A stretch of 64,000 bases of DNA from Phyllobacterium zundukense (GTDB lineage: Bacteria; Pseudomonadota; Alphaproteobacteria; Rhizobiales; Rhizobiaceae): assembly GCF_025452195.1 (NCBI RefSeq), contig NZ_CP104973.1, positions 1,674,001 to 1,738,000 on the forward strand, written 5' to 3'. The position numbers and the translations under genes were made by a program. The stretch's first letter is position 1, and each line of letters starts with the position of its first letter. Of this stretch, positions 17,328 through 26,501 are shown piece after piece. Under the pieces are notes generated by a model. That model ran no database searches. It had not been told where the DNA came from and was given only the letters and a program-made list of their open reading frames with translations.

Positions 17328-18077
17328 ATGGCAGGCCATTCACAATTCAAGAACATCATGCACCGCAAAGGGCGCCAGGACGCCGTTCGGTCGAAAATCT
17401 TCTCCAAGCTTGGGCGCGAAATCACTGTCGCTGCCAAGCAGGGGCTGCCCGACCCGTTGATGAACCCGCGTTTGCGTCTGGCCGTGCAGAACGCCAGGGC
17501 GCAGTCGATGCCAAAGGACAATATCGAGCGCGCCATCAAGAAGGCGTCCGGTGGCGATGCCGATAATTACGAGGAAGTTCGCTATGAGGGCTATGGCCCG
17601 GGCGGCGTTGCTGTCATCGTCGAGGCATTGACGGACAATCGAAACCGCACGGCCTCCAATGTGCGGGCCGCCTTCACCAAGGCTGGTGGCGCCTTGGGTG
17701 AAACCGGCTCCGTCGGCTTCATGTTCAATCGCGTTGGTGAAATCACCTACAAGCCCGAGGCAGGTAGCGCCGACAAGATCATGGAAGCTGCGATCGAGGC
17801 TGGAGCCGACGATGTAGCGAGCGACGAAGAGGGCCACGTGATCCTGTGCGCTTTCGAAGACATCGGCGACGTTTCGAAGGCGTTGGAAGCCGCGCTTGGT
17901 GAAGCGGAATCAATCAAGGCGATCTGGAAGCCTGCGACGACTGCTCCGGTTGATGAAGAAAAGGCGCAGTCGGTTCTTCGATTGATTTCGACGTTGGACG
18001 ATGATGACGATGTGCAGAACGTTTATGCGAACTTTGAAGTGAGCGACGAAGTCCTGGCCAAGCTCAGCGCCGCCTGA
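17328..18077 (+). CDS. yebC: YebC/PmpR family protein
   Basis: Cytoplasmic three-domain protein of 249 aa. It opens with [18 protein letters not shown], the invariant family start, followed by [50 protein letters not shown] and [11 protein letters not shown]. Members have been described as transcription regulators and, more recently, as translation factors relieving ribosome stalling. yebC is often next to ruvC; here the two are about 15 kb apart. A strong hairpin terminator follows. Confidence 0.94.
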   Translation: MAGHSQFKNIMHRKGRQDAVRSKIFSKLGREITVAAKQGLPDPLMNPRLRLAVQNARAQSMPKDNIERAIKKASGGDADNYEEVRYEGYGPGGVAVIVEALTDNRNRTASNVRAAFTKAGGALGETGSVGFMFNRVGEITYKPEAGSADKIMEAAIEAGADDVASDEEGHVILCAFEDIGDVSKALEAALGEAESIKAIWKPATTAPVDEEKAQSVLRLISTLDDDDDVQNVYANFEVSDEVLAKLSAA

Positions 18078-18094
18078 TCCTATTGAAAATAATG

Positions 18095-18127
18095 ACCCGC
18101 CAGGAATGTTCTGGCGGGCTTTTGTTT
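18095..18127 (+). terminator. Rho-independent terminator after yebC
   Basis: Stem CCCGCCAG/CTGGCGGG with a 7-base loop followed by a T-rich tail (CTTTTGTTT). It ends just before the convergent permease gene. Confidence 0.8.
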
Positions 18128-18131
18128 GAGC

Positions 18132-19553
18132 TTAGTTGACCGGGCCGTCCCCGCCAAGAGCTTCCATATCCGCGTCAGTCGGTCTTACGCCGGTGGCGCG
18201 ATTGACCAGAATGGTAACAACCCATAGCACCACGCCGATCCCGATGAGGATCCCGGCGATCTTGTATTGCACTGGATCGCGGCCGGTCCAGGGGCCTGCG
18301 AAGAAGGCGCAGCAGATTGCGCCGACGATCGGCAGAAATGTCGGAGTGCGGAAGTGGTCGTGATCCACGCTTTCTTTGCGCAAGACCAGAACTGCGATGT
18401 TCACGATCGTGAAAACGAACAGCAGCAACAATGCCGTCGTGCCACCAAGAGCGGGAACCTCCCCCACAAACAGAATCAGGGCAAATGCCAGCAATGTCGT
18501 GAAGGCGATCGCCAGATATGGCGTGCGGCGGGTGGCGTGTACTTTGCCGAAAATTGGCGGCAACACATGTTCGCGGCTCATGCCGTAGACGAGGCGGCTC
18601 GCCATCAACATGTTGATCAAGGCACTGTTAGCGACGGCGAACATGGTGATGAAGCCGAATATCCATAGCGGGAAATTCGGCGCCCCGGCCTGAACGACCT
18701 TGAGCAGCGGGGTTTCACCTTCGCCGAGATCAGCAGGTGTGACGAGGGTGATGGCGGAAATGGAGACGAGCACATAGATAGCGCCGGTAATAAAGAGACC
18801 CACCAGCAGCACTTTTGGAAAAATTCCCGACGGGTTCTTGCATTCCTCGGCCATGTTGACCGAGTCCTCGAAGCCGACCATGGCGAAAAAGGCGAGGGTG
18901 GTTGCGGCCATAACCGACCAGAAGACGCTGGTATCCGGAGACGTGGCAAATTGCGTGATGCGAGAGACGTCGCCTTGTCCGGCAGCAATGGCCCACAAGC
19001 CGATGAAAATGATGATCAGAAGGCCTGTCAGCTCCACCATGGTCAGAACCACGTTGGCCTTGACGCTTTCACCGACGCCACGGAAATTCACGGCCGCAAC
19101 GATCGCCATGAAGGCGAGGGCGACGAGCGAAATGCCGATTCCCGTTTGAAGATTGAGCTGAAACGCTCCCGAAAGGTTGGCGGCGAATGCACGCGATGCG
19201 GTCGATGCGGAGGTGATGCCTGAACACATGACGGTGAAGGCGACGATAAATGTAATGAAGTGGATGCCGAAGGCCTTGTGCGTATAGAGCGCGGCGCCGG
19301 CTGCCTTCGGATATTTCGTCACCAGCTCGAGATAGCTGAAGGCTGTGACGACGGCGACGACGAACGCCACGAGGAATGGGAGCCAGACGACACCACCAAC
19401 CTGTTTTGCCACCTGGCCAGTGAGCGCATAAATGCCGGTACCTAAAATATCGCCGACGATGAAGAGGAGCAGGAGCCAAGGGCCCATGACCCGGTGAAGA
19501 CTTGGTTCGATCGTCGCTCCTGCGGCGCTGCTACCTGAAGTCACGTCGGTCAT
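18132..19553 (-). CDS. APC family amino acid permease
   Basis: Inner-membrane transporter of 473 aa with 12 or more predicted helices. It has the APC superfamily start of helix 1 (LLFIVGDILGTGIYALTG, with the unwound G-x-G-x-Y segment) and the FFAMVGFEDSVNMAEECKNPSG motif around helix 6 and the following loop. The ATG before TDVTSG has GGGGAG 6-9 bases upstream; an earlier in-frame ATG lacks one. The substrate cannot be read; this subgroup resembles cationic or broad amino acid permeases. Confidence 0.88.
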   Translation of the reverse strand: MTDVTSGSSAAGATIEPSLHRVMGPWLLLLFIVGDILGTGIYALTGQVAKQVGGVVWLPFLVAFVVAVVTAFSYLELVTKYPKAAGAALYTHKAFGIHFITFIVAFTVMCSGITSASTASRAFAANLSGAFQLNLQTGIGISLVALAFMAIVAAVNFRGVGESVKANVVLTMVELTGLLIIIFIGLWAIAAGQGDVSRITQFATSPDTSVFWSVMAATTLAFFAMVGFEDSVNMAEECKNPSGIFPKVLLVGLFITGAIYVLVSISAITLVTPADLGEGETPLLKVVQAGAPNFPLWIFGFITMFAVANSALINMLMASRLVYGMSREHVLPPIFGKVHATRRTPYLAIAFTTLLAFALILFVGEVPALGGTTALLLLFVFTIVNIAVLVLRKESVDHDHFRTPTFLPIVGAICCAFFAGPWTGRDPVQYKIAGILIGIGVVLWVVTILVNRATGVRPTDADMEALGGDGPVN

Positions 19554-19642
19554 CGAGTTCTCCCCCCTTGTAAATGCAGATACGCGTTTGAAAAAGCTAT
19601 TGGCGAAACAGTAGCTTGTCAAACGAGAGGGAGCGAACAATG

Positions 19643-19673
19643 AAAACGGCCCCGAAAGTTCGGGGCCGTTTTA
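19643..19673 (-). terminator. Terminator after rpmE
   Basis: Near-perfect hairpin AAAACGGCCCCGAA/TTCGGGGCCGTTTT with a short loop. The A and T flanks make it usable in both directions; it lies between rpmE and the permease gene, both on the minus strand. Confidence 0.8.
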
Positions 19674-19694
19674 AAATCCGGTGCGCCGGAAAAC

Positions 19695-19916
19695 TTATAT
19701 GCCGAGATTGGCGAAACGGCTCTTGAACTTCGATACGCGGCCGCCACGGTCTGTCAGCTGCTGCGAACCACCGGTCCATGCCGGGTGCGTGGAGGGGTCG
19801 ATATCGAGGTTCATCGTATCGCCTTCCTTGCCCCAAGTGGAGCGGGTCAGGTACTCTGTACCATCGGTCATGACGACCTTGATGGTGTGGTAATCTGGAT
19901 GAATCTTGGCTTGCAT
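19695..19916 (-). CDS. rpmE: 50S ribosomal protein L31
   Basis: Ribosomal protein of 73 aa starting [19 protein letters not shown]. It lacks the CxxC zinc-binding pair, so it is the zinc-independent (C-minus) form, usual in this order. [10 protein letters not shown] and the basic C-terminal [11 protein letters not shown] are recognisable. AGGA precedes the ATG at 8 bases. It is divergent from the ABC exporter gene. Confidence 0.95.
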   Translation of the reverse strand: MQAKIHPDYHTIKVVMTDGTEYLTRSTWGKEGDTMNLDIDPSTHPAWTGGSQQLTDRGGRVSKFKSRFANLGI

Positions 19917-20119
19917 CTTTATCGTCCTAAACTAGAGGGCACAAAACCAGCGCCACTGCCTAAGTGGGTTTCCGGTCGGAGCCGATTGGTAGAGATGAAG
20001 CCAAACGTCACAGGGGCGTGGGCTTCCAAAACTGTTGGCGAGCCTATACATCAGCCTTTAAGCAATAACAAGGCCGTCTGGCCGCAAAGTCGCAAAGCGA
20101 TGTGAGGAAGACCTGAGAC

Positions 20120-21934
20120 ATGGCCGATAGGGATCCATCTCGCCTTCAAGAGACGGAAAGAAAGCGTCGCTCCTTGAAACCGCTGCGGCGAATCTACCCT
20201 TATATGTCACGCTATCGGGGTATGATAGCTGGCGCGCTCGTCTCCCTGGTGCTGGCGGCGGTAACGACCCTGACGCTTCCGCTGGCTGTCCGACGCATGA
20301 TCGATCACGGCTTTTCCGGCGCGAATGGTGCTTTTATCAATAATTATTTTGGCATGCTGGTCGTGCTTGCCGCGCTTTTGGCACTCGCTTCGGGCGGGCG
20401 ATACTATTTCGTCATAACACTTGGTGAGCGTATCGTTTCGGATTTGCGCCGGGATGTATTCGATCATCTGACACGGCTTTCTCCGGCTTTCTTTGATGGT
20501 ACGCAGTCGGGAGAAATTGTCTCGCGCCTTACAGCCGACACGACGCAGATCAAATCAGCCGTCGGTGCGACGGCGTCGGTGGCGCTTCGCAATCTCATCC
20601 TTGCGTTGGGAGCAATCGTGATGATGGTGATTACGAGCGCCAAGCTCTCGGGACTTGTTATCGCGGCAATTCCGCTGATCATTATTCCGTTGGTCGCTTT
20701 CGGGCGATCCGTGCGCCGCCGCTCTCGTGCCGCCCAGGATACGCTGGCCAATGCCACGGCCTATGCCAGCGAATCCATTGTCTCGGTGCGCACGCTGCAG
20801 GCATTCACCAACGAGAAACTGGCAACCACTCGCTTTGGCGCCTCTGTTGAAGATGCGTTTTCGGCGGCGCGTTCATCGGTCAAGGCCAGGGCGATCTTGA
20901 CTGCCTTTGCCATCTTCATGATCTTCTCCAGTGTCGTCGCCGTGCTTTGGTTTGGCTCGCGTGATGTACTTTCCGGCGCAATGACGCCTGGAACGCTCGG
21001 CCAGTTTCTGCTCTACGCAGTTTTTGCCGCGGGGGCGTTGGGAGCGCTTTCCGAGGTTTGGGGCGAGCTGTCACAGGCATCGGGTGCAGCCGAACGACTG
21101 ATGGAAATCCTGGCAGAGAAACCGGCAATAGAAGCGCCAGCCAATCCTGTTCCTTTGCCGCAGCCCGCCACAGGTTCGGTGAACTTTGACGATGTGCACT
21201 TCAACTATCCGTCGCGTCCGGATGCTCCGGCCTTGAAAGGTCTCGACTTCAGCATCCAGCCGGGCGAGACGGTCGCTATCGTAGGCCCGTCCGGCGCTGG
21301 CAAGAGTACCGTGTTTTCGCTTTTGCTCCGCTACTACGATCCGGTTTCGGGCAATATCCGCGTCGATGGGCTCGATCTGCGCGACGTCGATCCTTCCGAC
21401 CTCCGTTCACGCATCGCGATCGTTCCACAGGATACAACAATTTTTGCCGCGACCGCCCGCGAGAACATTGGCTTTGGTCGACCTGGTGCCACAAACACAG
21501 AGATCGAGGCCGCTGCCAAGGCGGCATTAGCGCACGACTTCATCAAAGCGTTCGACGACGGTTACGACACACAGGTCGGCGAGCGCGGCATCACACTGTC
21601 TGGCGGCCAACGCCAGCGCATGGCCATCGCGCGCGCCATCCTGCGCGACGCGCCTATCCTCCTGCTCGACGAAGCAACGTCCGCACTCGATGCTGAAAGC
21701 GAAATGCTGGTGCAGAGGGCTCTCGACCATTTGATGCAAGGCCGCACAACACTGGTCATCGCACATCGGCTCGCGACCGTGCTGAAGGCCGACCGCATTC
21801 TTGTCATGGAGAATGGACGCATCGTCGAGGAAGGAACGCATCAGACTTTGGTCAAGAAGAATGGTATCTATGCTAGCCTTGCCAAGCTGCAATTCGAAGC
21901 GGGCGCCGACGCCTTCAGGGGCGCTGCAGAATAA
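20120..21934 (+). CDS. ABC exporter, fused membrane and ATPase domains (MsbA-like)
   Basis: Half-transporter of 604 aa: six membrane helices (about 30-320) and a C-terminal nucleotide-binding domain with Walker A GPSGAGKST, Q-loop region IVPQDTTIF, signature LSGGQRQR, Walker B ILLLDEATSALD and the switch histidine in VIAHRLATV. It should act as a dimer at the inner membrane to export a lipid or hydrophobic compound; the substrate is not readable. GAGGAAG lies near the ATG. It stands divergent from rpmE, a conserved pairing in related genomes as I recall. Confidence 0.93.
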   Translation: MADRDPSRLQETERKRRSLKPLRRIYPYMSRYRGMIAGALVSLVLAAVTTLTLPLAVRRMIDHGFSGANGAFINNYFGMLVVLAALLALASGGRYYFVITLGERIVSDLRRDVFDHLTRLSPAFFDGTQSGEIVSRLTADTTQIKSAVGATASVALRNLILALGAIVMMVITSAKLSGLVIAAIPLIIIPLVAFGRSVRRRSRAAQDTLANATAYASESIVSVRTLQAFTNEKLATTRFGASVEDAFSAARSSVKARAILTAFAIFMIFSSVVAVLWFGSRDVLSGAMTPGTLGQFLLYAVFAAGALGALSEVWGELSQASGAAERLMEILAEKPAIEAPANPVPLPQPATGSVNFDDVHFNYPSRPDAPALKGLDFSIQPGETVAIVGPSGAGKSTVFSLLLRYYDPVSGNIRVDGLDLRDVDPSDLRSRIAIVPQDTTIFAATARENIGFGRPGATNTEIEAAAKAALAHDFIKAFDDGYDTQVGERGITLSGGQRQRMAIARAILRDAPILLLDEATSALDAESEMLVQRALDHLMQGRTTLVIAHRLATVLKADRILVMENGRIVEEGTHQTLVKKNGIYASLAKLQFEAGADAFRGAAE

Positions 21935-22004
21935 CGATGTGATGCCGTTTCGTGGATAAAAGATAATTCAGAACGATTGACGGCTACTGTACGTGCTCGG
22001 ATTT

Positions 22005-22173
22005 TGGCAATGCTGCTGTGCGTGGTTCGACAAGCTCACCATGAGGGAGGTGGGTTGATTGCATGGAGCCAAGAACGGCAACGTTGATGCCTATCGCGAC
22101 GTGGCCGGTTATCGTGCAGCCCACCCAATTCCCTCATGGTGAGCTTGTCGAACCACGCACAGCAGCATTGCCA
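22005..22173. repeat. 44-bp perfect inverted repeat with 81-bp spacer
   Basis: The left arm (22005-22048) and right arm (22130-22173) are exact reverse complements over 44 bases; both carry the segment GTTCGACAAGCTCACCATGA. The sequence between them is not coding. It could be a two-copy palindromic repeat of REP/BIME type or a small non-autonomous element. The core resembles intergenic repeats common in alphaproteobacterial genomes, from memory. As RNA it would fold into a very stable stem and may end ABC exporter transcripts. Confidence 0.9.
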
Positions 22174-22703
22174 TCCGGCAAATCAGCACCCTCAGACAAA
22201 AATAATCATGGCTGTTTATCCACGCGCCTGAAACCTGAGCTATCCTATGCCCGTCCTTTCCATGGGGAGCTGCTTCCGGAGCCGTTCGAAAGTGGGGAAG
22301 GACGGCGTGTCAGCGGGCGGGCAACGGACCCAAGCGCTGGCCCACCTGTTCGTCTTCGGAGGTCAATCTGCGCATTCCAGGCAGATATTGCCTCCATTGT
22401 TGACGCCAACGCCAATCGTGCGGACACTGCACCGACGGCGACGATGGGCCCGGACTCCAGGCGTTCATCCACTCGCCCTTCGGAACAAGCAGAAGCTGGC
22501 CGGCAGGGGGAAAACGTTAGCGGGCGGTCTTCGGATCGCATTATTTATCTACCAAGACGCGCTTCGACGACCGCCCGTCTTCCCACAATGCAAAACAATG
22601 GCCAGACTCTGATGAGGGCGTGGCAACGGGAAAGCACACCCGGTTCTTTGACATGATGGACACAGATTTACGGGAAAGAGGGTGCCCGTACGTAGTGAGC
22701 GCT
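22174..22703. other. 530 bp without a convincing gene
   Basis: No reading frame has a ribosome site plus a recognisable product. Several local inverted pairs are seen: CCGTCCTT near 22251 with AAGGACGG near 22298, and GCGGGCGGTC near 22521 with GACCGCCCG near 22570. On the minus strand a 37-codon frame from 22654 ends with TAATG overlapping a 98-codon frame ending at 22245; neither has a Shine-Dalgarno. It may be an eroded gene or a structured RNA. I checked by eye for RNase P and tmRNA core motifs and found none. Confidence 0.4.
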
Positions 22704-23735
22704 CTAGCGTTCAGTCAGTTTCAGCTCAATACGGCGATTGCGGGCTCGTACTTCAGGTGCTACCCCCGGTTCAAGCGGTTGGAACTCGCCGAAGCCCGCG
22801 GCGACAAGGCGATTTGCCGGAACACCATTGGCGATGAGGAATTTGACGACCGAAATGGCGCGTGCCGACGAAAGCTCCCAATTGTCTCTGAATTGACCGG
22901 TCCCGGAAAGAGCGACGTCGTCCGTGTGGCCATCGACGCGCAGAACCCAGTTGATGTCATCAGGAATTTCCTTCTGCAGATCGAGCAAGGCGGCTGCAAG
23001 CTTCTTCATCTCATCGGAACCGGCCGGATTGAGGATCGCTGTTCCTGACGGAAACAGCACTTCCGACTGAAAGACGAAACGGTCGCCGACTATGCGGATG
23101 TTCTCCCTGTCGGAAAGAATTTCACGCAGACGGCCGAAAAAGTCCGAGCGATAGCGATTAAGCTCCTGCACGCGTTGCGCGAGAGCGACGTTGAGCCGCT
23201 TGCCGAGGTCGGCAATCTTGGCGTTCGATTCCTTGTCACGCGATTCCGATGCGTTGAGCGCCGCCTCGAGGGCACCGATCTGTTTGCGCAATGCCATGAT
23301 CTGTTGATTAAGAATTTCGACCTGCGAAAGTGCGCGAGCGCTGATCTGCTTTTCGTTCTCAAGCCCGGTCGACAGCTCAGTAATCTTGCCCTCCGCCGCC
23401 GCCCCGGCGCCAGCGCCTTGGGAAAGCAGTGACTGAAGCCGCGACTGCTCATTCTGCGCGCTCGTCAGTGAAGCTTGCAAATTGGCGATTGTATCTTCGA
23501 GATCCTGCTTGTTGCCCTGTTCCAGCGATAAAAGCTGTGTAAGCTCGTTGATCTGCGAGTTAAGCCGATTGAGTACCGCATCCTTGCCGGTAATTTCCTG
23601 GCTCAAGAGAAACTGTGCAAGCACGAATACCGAGAGCAAGAACATGATCGACAGGAGCAGCGTCGACAGCGCGTCAACGAAGCCTGGCCAATAATCGACA
23701 TGGCGAATGGCTTTGCGGTTACGACCCAGAGCCAT
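22704..23735 (-). CDS. MotB/OmpA-like peptidoglycan-anchored stator protein with coiled coil
   Basis: Inner-membrane protein of 343 aa. One N-terminal helix (about 18-43) carries Asp21 in WPGFVDALSTLLLS, matching the proton-accepting Asp of MotB-type proteins. A long coiled coil follows (about 45-195, heptad-like with many Leu/Glu/Gln), then an OmpA-like peptidoglycan-binding domain (about 205-343) with LFPSGTAIL, VDGHTDD and RNRRIELKL. The start overlaps the stop of the MotA-like gene by one base (TGATG), so they are a coupled pair. It is not next to flagellar genes. Confidence 0.88.
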   Translation of the reverse strand: MALGRNRKAIRHVDYWPGFVDALSTLLLSIMFLLSVFVLAQFLLSQEITGKDAVLNRLNSQINELTQLLSLEQGNKQDLEDTIANLQASLTSAQNEQSRLQSLLSQGAGAGAAAEGKITELSTGLENEKQISARALSQVEILNQQIMALRKQIGALEAALNASESRDKESNAKIADLGKRLNVALAQRVQELNRYRSDFFGRLREILSDRENIRIVGDRFVFQSEVLFPSGTAILNPAGSDEMKKLAAALLDLQKEIPDDINWVLRVDGHTDDVALSGTGQFRDNWELSSARAISVVKFLIANGVPANRLVAAGFGEFQPLEPGVAPEVRARNRRIELKLTER

Positions 23736-24757
23736 CAGTTTGCCTTGTCGCGAGCGATAGCATCGCCCAATTTGGCGAGCGTCTGACGAATGGCCTTTTG
23801 CTCGTCGGACTGTTTTTCCACCCAGTCGCGCATCATCTGCTGCTCGGAACGCATGTTCTTCACAAGCCCCTGGATGCCTTCGGCAAGGCTCGCCAAGGCG
23901 GCAGTCGTACGTTGGCTCGATCCGCCGGTCTCCTGGATGTTTTGCAGGCGTTCCGCCAAGGCCCGCAATTCATCGGAGGCACCACTGCTCGCGGCATCGA
24001 ACGCATGCAGGTCGGAACCAAGATCCGTGACACTTGATAGCCAGTTTTCCAACTCGGTGTAGAAGCGGTTTTGAGCCCGACCAGCCTGCAAATCCAGAAA
24101 ACCAAGTATGAGCGATCCGGAAAGGCCAAAGAGCGAGGAGGAGAACGCCGTGCCCATACCGCGGAGCGGAGATTGAAGTCCGGCCTTCAGTGAGTCGAGG
24201 ACGCTATTGGCATCGCCAGCCCGCGGGTCAAGCGACTGGATAGTCTGGCCGATGGAGCCGATCGTTTCAAGAAGTCCCCAAAATGTTCCCAGAAGACCGA
24301 GAAACACCAGGAGGCCGATGAGATAACGGGAGATATCACGGGTTTCATCAAGCCGCGCAGCGATAGAATCAAGCATGGAGCGCATCGCGCTGGTTGAAAG
24401 CGCCATGGATTGGCGTCGCCCGATGAGGGCGCGCATCGGCGCGAGCATGATTGGCTTGGCATTTGGATCATTGTTGCCCTTTCGGAACGAGTTGACCCAG
24501 CGAACCTCAGGAAACAACCGGATAACCTGGCCAAACCCAAGGAGGATGCCCACGACAAGAACGCCGACAATCAAGCCATTGAGACCGGGATTGGTGGTAA
24601 AGAAGACCGATATCTGGCGAAATAGAATGGCAGCAAGAAAGGCAACGATCGCCAGAAAGATCGCCATCGATAAAAGCACGAACCGCGGGCTGGAGAGCCG
24701 GTAAGGATCAAAATCATCGCCGTCCATACCCTGGCGGGTCGAACTGAAATCAGCCAT
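23735..24757 (-). CDS. MotA/TolQ/ExbB-like proton channel protein
   Basis: Polytopic membrane protein of 340 aa with helices near 25-45, 57-78, 130-155 and 190-210, and the channel-lining pattern LLGTFWGLLETIGSIGQTI and GMGTAFSSSLFGLSGSLILG typical of MotA/TolQ/ExbB. A helical cytoplasmic tail of about 110 residues follows (ALAERLQNIQETGG and RSEQQMMRDWVEKQSDEQ). With the next gene it should form an ion-driven stator. The ATG with CGGAGA upstream is chosen over a TTG 21 bases earlier. The pair resembles ZorA/ZorB in plan, but no ZorC-E genes are present. Confidence 0.87.
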   Translation of the reverse strand: MADFSSTRQGMDGDDFDPYRLSSPRFVLLSMAIFLAIVAFLAAILFRQISVFFTTNPGLNGLIVGVLVVGILLGFGQVIRLFPEVRWVNSFRKGNNDPNAKPIMLAPMRALIGRRQSMALSTSAMRSMLDSIAARLDETRDISRYLIGLLVFLGLLGTFWGLLETIGSIGQTIQSLDPRAGDANSVLDSLKAGLQSPLRGMGTAFSSSLFGLSGSLILGFLDLQAGRAQNRFYTELENWLSSVTDLGSDLHAFDAASSGASDELRALAERLQNIQETGGSSQRTTAALASLAEGIQGLVKNMRSEQQMMRDWVEKQSDEQKAIRQTLAKLGDAIARDKAN

Positions 24758-24966
24758 CGTGTCGTCTCCGCATCGCAATCCGGTGCACCTAACAGATGCA
24801 CAATGAACATAAAATCACTTTGCCTGCACGCTTTTCGCGCAAGTCAAATCGATTTCTGCGACCCTAACCGAAATTATGGTGAAATTGAAAGGTGCCCGAA
24901 AGGTTGAATTTGCTCCCGTTTGAGCAAAACTCCGTTGTTGTTCCGGACATGCAACAATTGCGACGA

Positions 24967-25758
24967 TTAGATTGGCTTTTTCAAGGTCTTAAGAAGAGCA
25001 CGTTGGATTGCCTCATTACCCGCGATGATAGCTTTACTATCGATCACGTCTTGCTCGCCATCGAGATTTGTGACGAAGCCTCCAGCCTCACGGATCATGA
25101 TGATACCGGCGCCAATATCCCACGGTGAAAGACCTTCTTCCCAGAAGCCGTCGAGACGGCCCGCCGCTACATAGGCCAGATCGAGAGCGGCGGCGCCCAT
25201 GCGGCGGATACCGGATACTTCGGCCATGACGTTGCGCATCTGCAAAAGGTAGTTGCCGTGGTCGCCGCGACCGAGGTGGGGAACGCCGGTACCTATGACG
25301 GAGTCAACCAGTTTGCTGCGCCCTGAAACGCGCAGCCGGCGGTCGTTGAGAAATGCCCCGCCGCCGCGCTCTGCTGTATAGAGCTCGTCCATGGCCGGAT
25401 TGAAAATGACGCCGGCCACGATCTGGCCCTGACGTTCCAGCGCAATCGAAACGGCAAAAATCGGAATGCCATGCAGGAAATTGGTGGTGCCGTCGAGTGG
25501 ATCGACCAGCCATCTGTGCTGGCTGTCACTGCCCTCGACAACGCCTGATTCTTCCATCAGGAAGCTGTAGTCAGGACGGGCCCGGCGCAGTTCGGTATAG
25601 ACGATTTCTTCGGCTTTCTTGTCGGCCTGGCTGACATAGTCGCCAGGTCCTTTCAACGAGACCTGCAAGTTCTGTACTTCGCCAAAATCGCGAGCGAGCG
25701 AGCGGCCGGCTTTCATAGCAGCCTGCACCATTACGTTGAGAATCGCTGAACGCGCCAT
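24967..25758 (-). CDS. suhB: Inositol-1-monophosphatase family protein
   Basis: Mg-dependent phosphatase of 263 aa. Motifs: MEESG, WLVDPLDGTTNFLHG (metal and phosphate binding), and SPWDIGAGIIMIREAGG near the C terminus. Related enzymes act on inositol phosphate or related sugar phosphates, and SuhB also has a role in rRNA antitermination in enterobacteria; which applies here is unknown. It starts 33 bases after the efp stop, on the same strand, and is likely cotranscribed with efp. Confidence 0.92.
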   Translation of the reverse strand: MARSAILNVMVQAAMKAGRSLARDFGEVQNLQVSLKGPGDYVSQADKKAEEIVYTELRRARPDYSFLMEESGVVEGSDSQHRWLVDPLDGTTNFLHGIPIFAVSIALERQGQIVAGVIFNPAMDELYTAERGGGAFLNDRRLRVSGRSKLVDSVIGTGVPHLGRGDHGNYLLQMRNVMAEVSGIRRMGAAALDLAYVAAGRLDGFWEEGLSPWDIGAGIIMIREAGGFVTNLDGEQDVIDSKAIIAGNEAIQRALLKTLKKPI

Positions 25759-25791
25759 TTCGGTTTATTTCTCCATCAATTCAAAATTAGC

Positions 25792-26355
25792 TTAGTCGGC
25801 GCGGCGAACATAAGTCAGTTCGTTGGTATCAACCACGATACGTTCTCCCGACGAGATAAAGGGGGGCACGAGAACGCGAATGCCGTTTTCCAGAACTGCA
25901 GGTTTATAGGAAGACGCCGCTGTCTGACCCTTGACGACCGGGTCGGCTTCGGTGATTGCCAGCGTTACATAGTCTGGAAGAGAAATGCCGATCGGGCGCT
26001 CGTCGTAGAGCTCGACCGTGACCATCATACCGTCCTGAAGGAAGGCGGCGCGATCACCAACAAAATCTTTTTGCAGTTCAAGCTGTTCGTAACTGTCGGT
26101 ATCCATGAAAATCAATGCTTCGCCCTGCTCATAAAGGAAGGAGAAATCTTTCTGTTCAAGGCGGACCTTCTCAACGGTCTCGGCAGAGCGGAAACGCTCA
26201 TTCAGCTTCGTGCCATTGATGAGGTTTTTCAGTTCCACCTGATTGTAAGCGCCACCCTTGCCGGGTTTGACATGATTGGTCCTGACAGCAACCCAGAGGC
26301 CGCCATCATGTTCGATCACGTTGCCTGTGCGGATTTCATTGCCGTTGATTTTCAT
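25792..26355 (-). CDS. efp: Translation elongation factor P
   Basis: Three-domain tRNA-shaped protein of 187 aa that relieves ribosome stalling at proline runs. Seen: [21 protein letters not shown], then KPGKGGA with Lys33 at the loop tip, the residue that EpmA beta-lysylates in other species, then the [10 protein letters not shown] and C-terminal OB domains. The modification genes are not in the window. It is probably the first gene of an efp-suhB operon. Confidence 0.96.
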   Translation of the reverse strand: MKINGNEIRTGNVIEHDGGLWVAVRTNHVKPGKGGAYNQVELKNLINGTKLNERFRSAETVEKVRLEQKDFSFLYEQGEALIFMDTDSYEQLELQKDFVGDRAAFLQDGMMVTVELYDERPIGISLPDYVTLAITEADPVVKGQTAASSYKPAVLENGIRVLVPPFISSGERIVVDTNELTYVRRAD

Positions 26356-26501
26356 TTGTCTACTCGGATTTGTGTTGGATACCCGCGCCAGTCATGCGGC
26401 AGCGGTCAAGAATGGCGCTCCAAGACCACAAATTCGTGAAATAGGCAAGAGTGAGCACAAAAAACAGCCATAAGGCGTTCTACCGATTTTTGCCGCAAGG
26501 C

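Noticed and set aside
22063-22656. 197-codon plus-strand frame in the gene-less region
   Set aside because: It starts inside the inverted-repeat spacer, crosses the right arm, and has Arg/Ser/Pro-rich composition typical of an antisense or random frame.
22704-24757. Zorya defence system
   Set aside because: The MotA/MotB-like pair resembles ZorA/ZorB, but no ZorC, ZorD or ZorE gene is adjacent and the neighbours are housekeeping genes.
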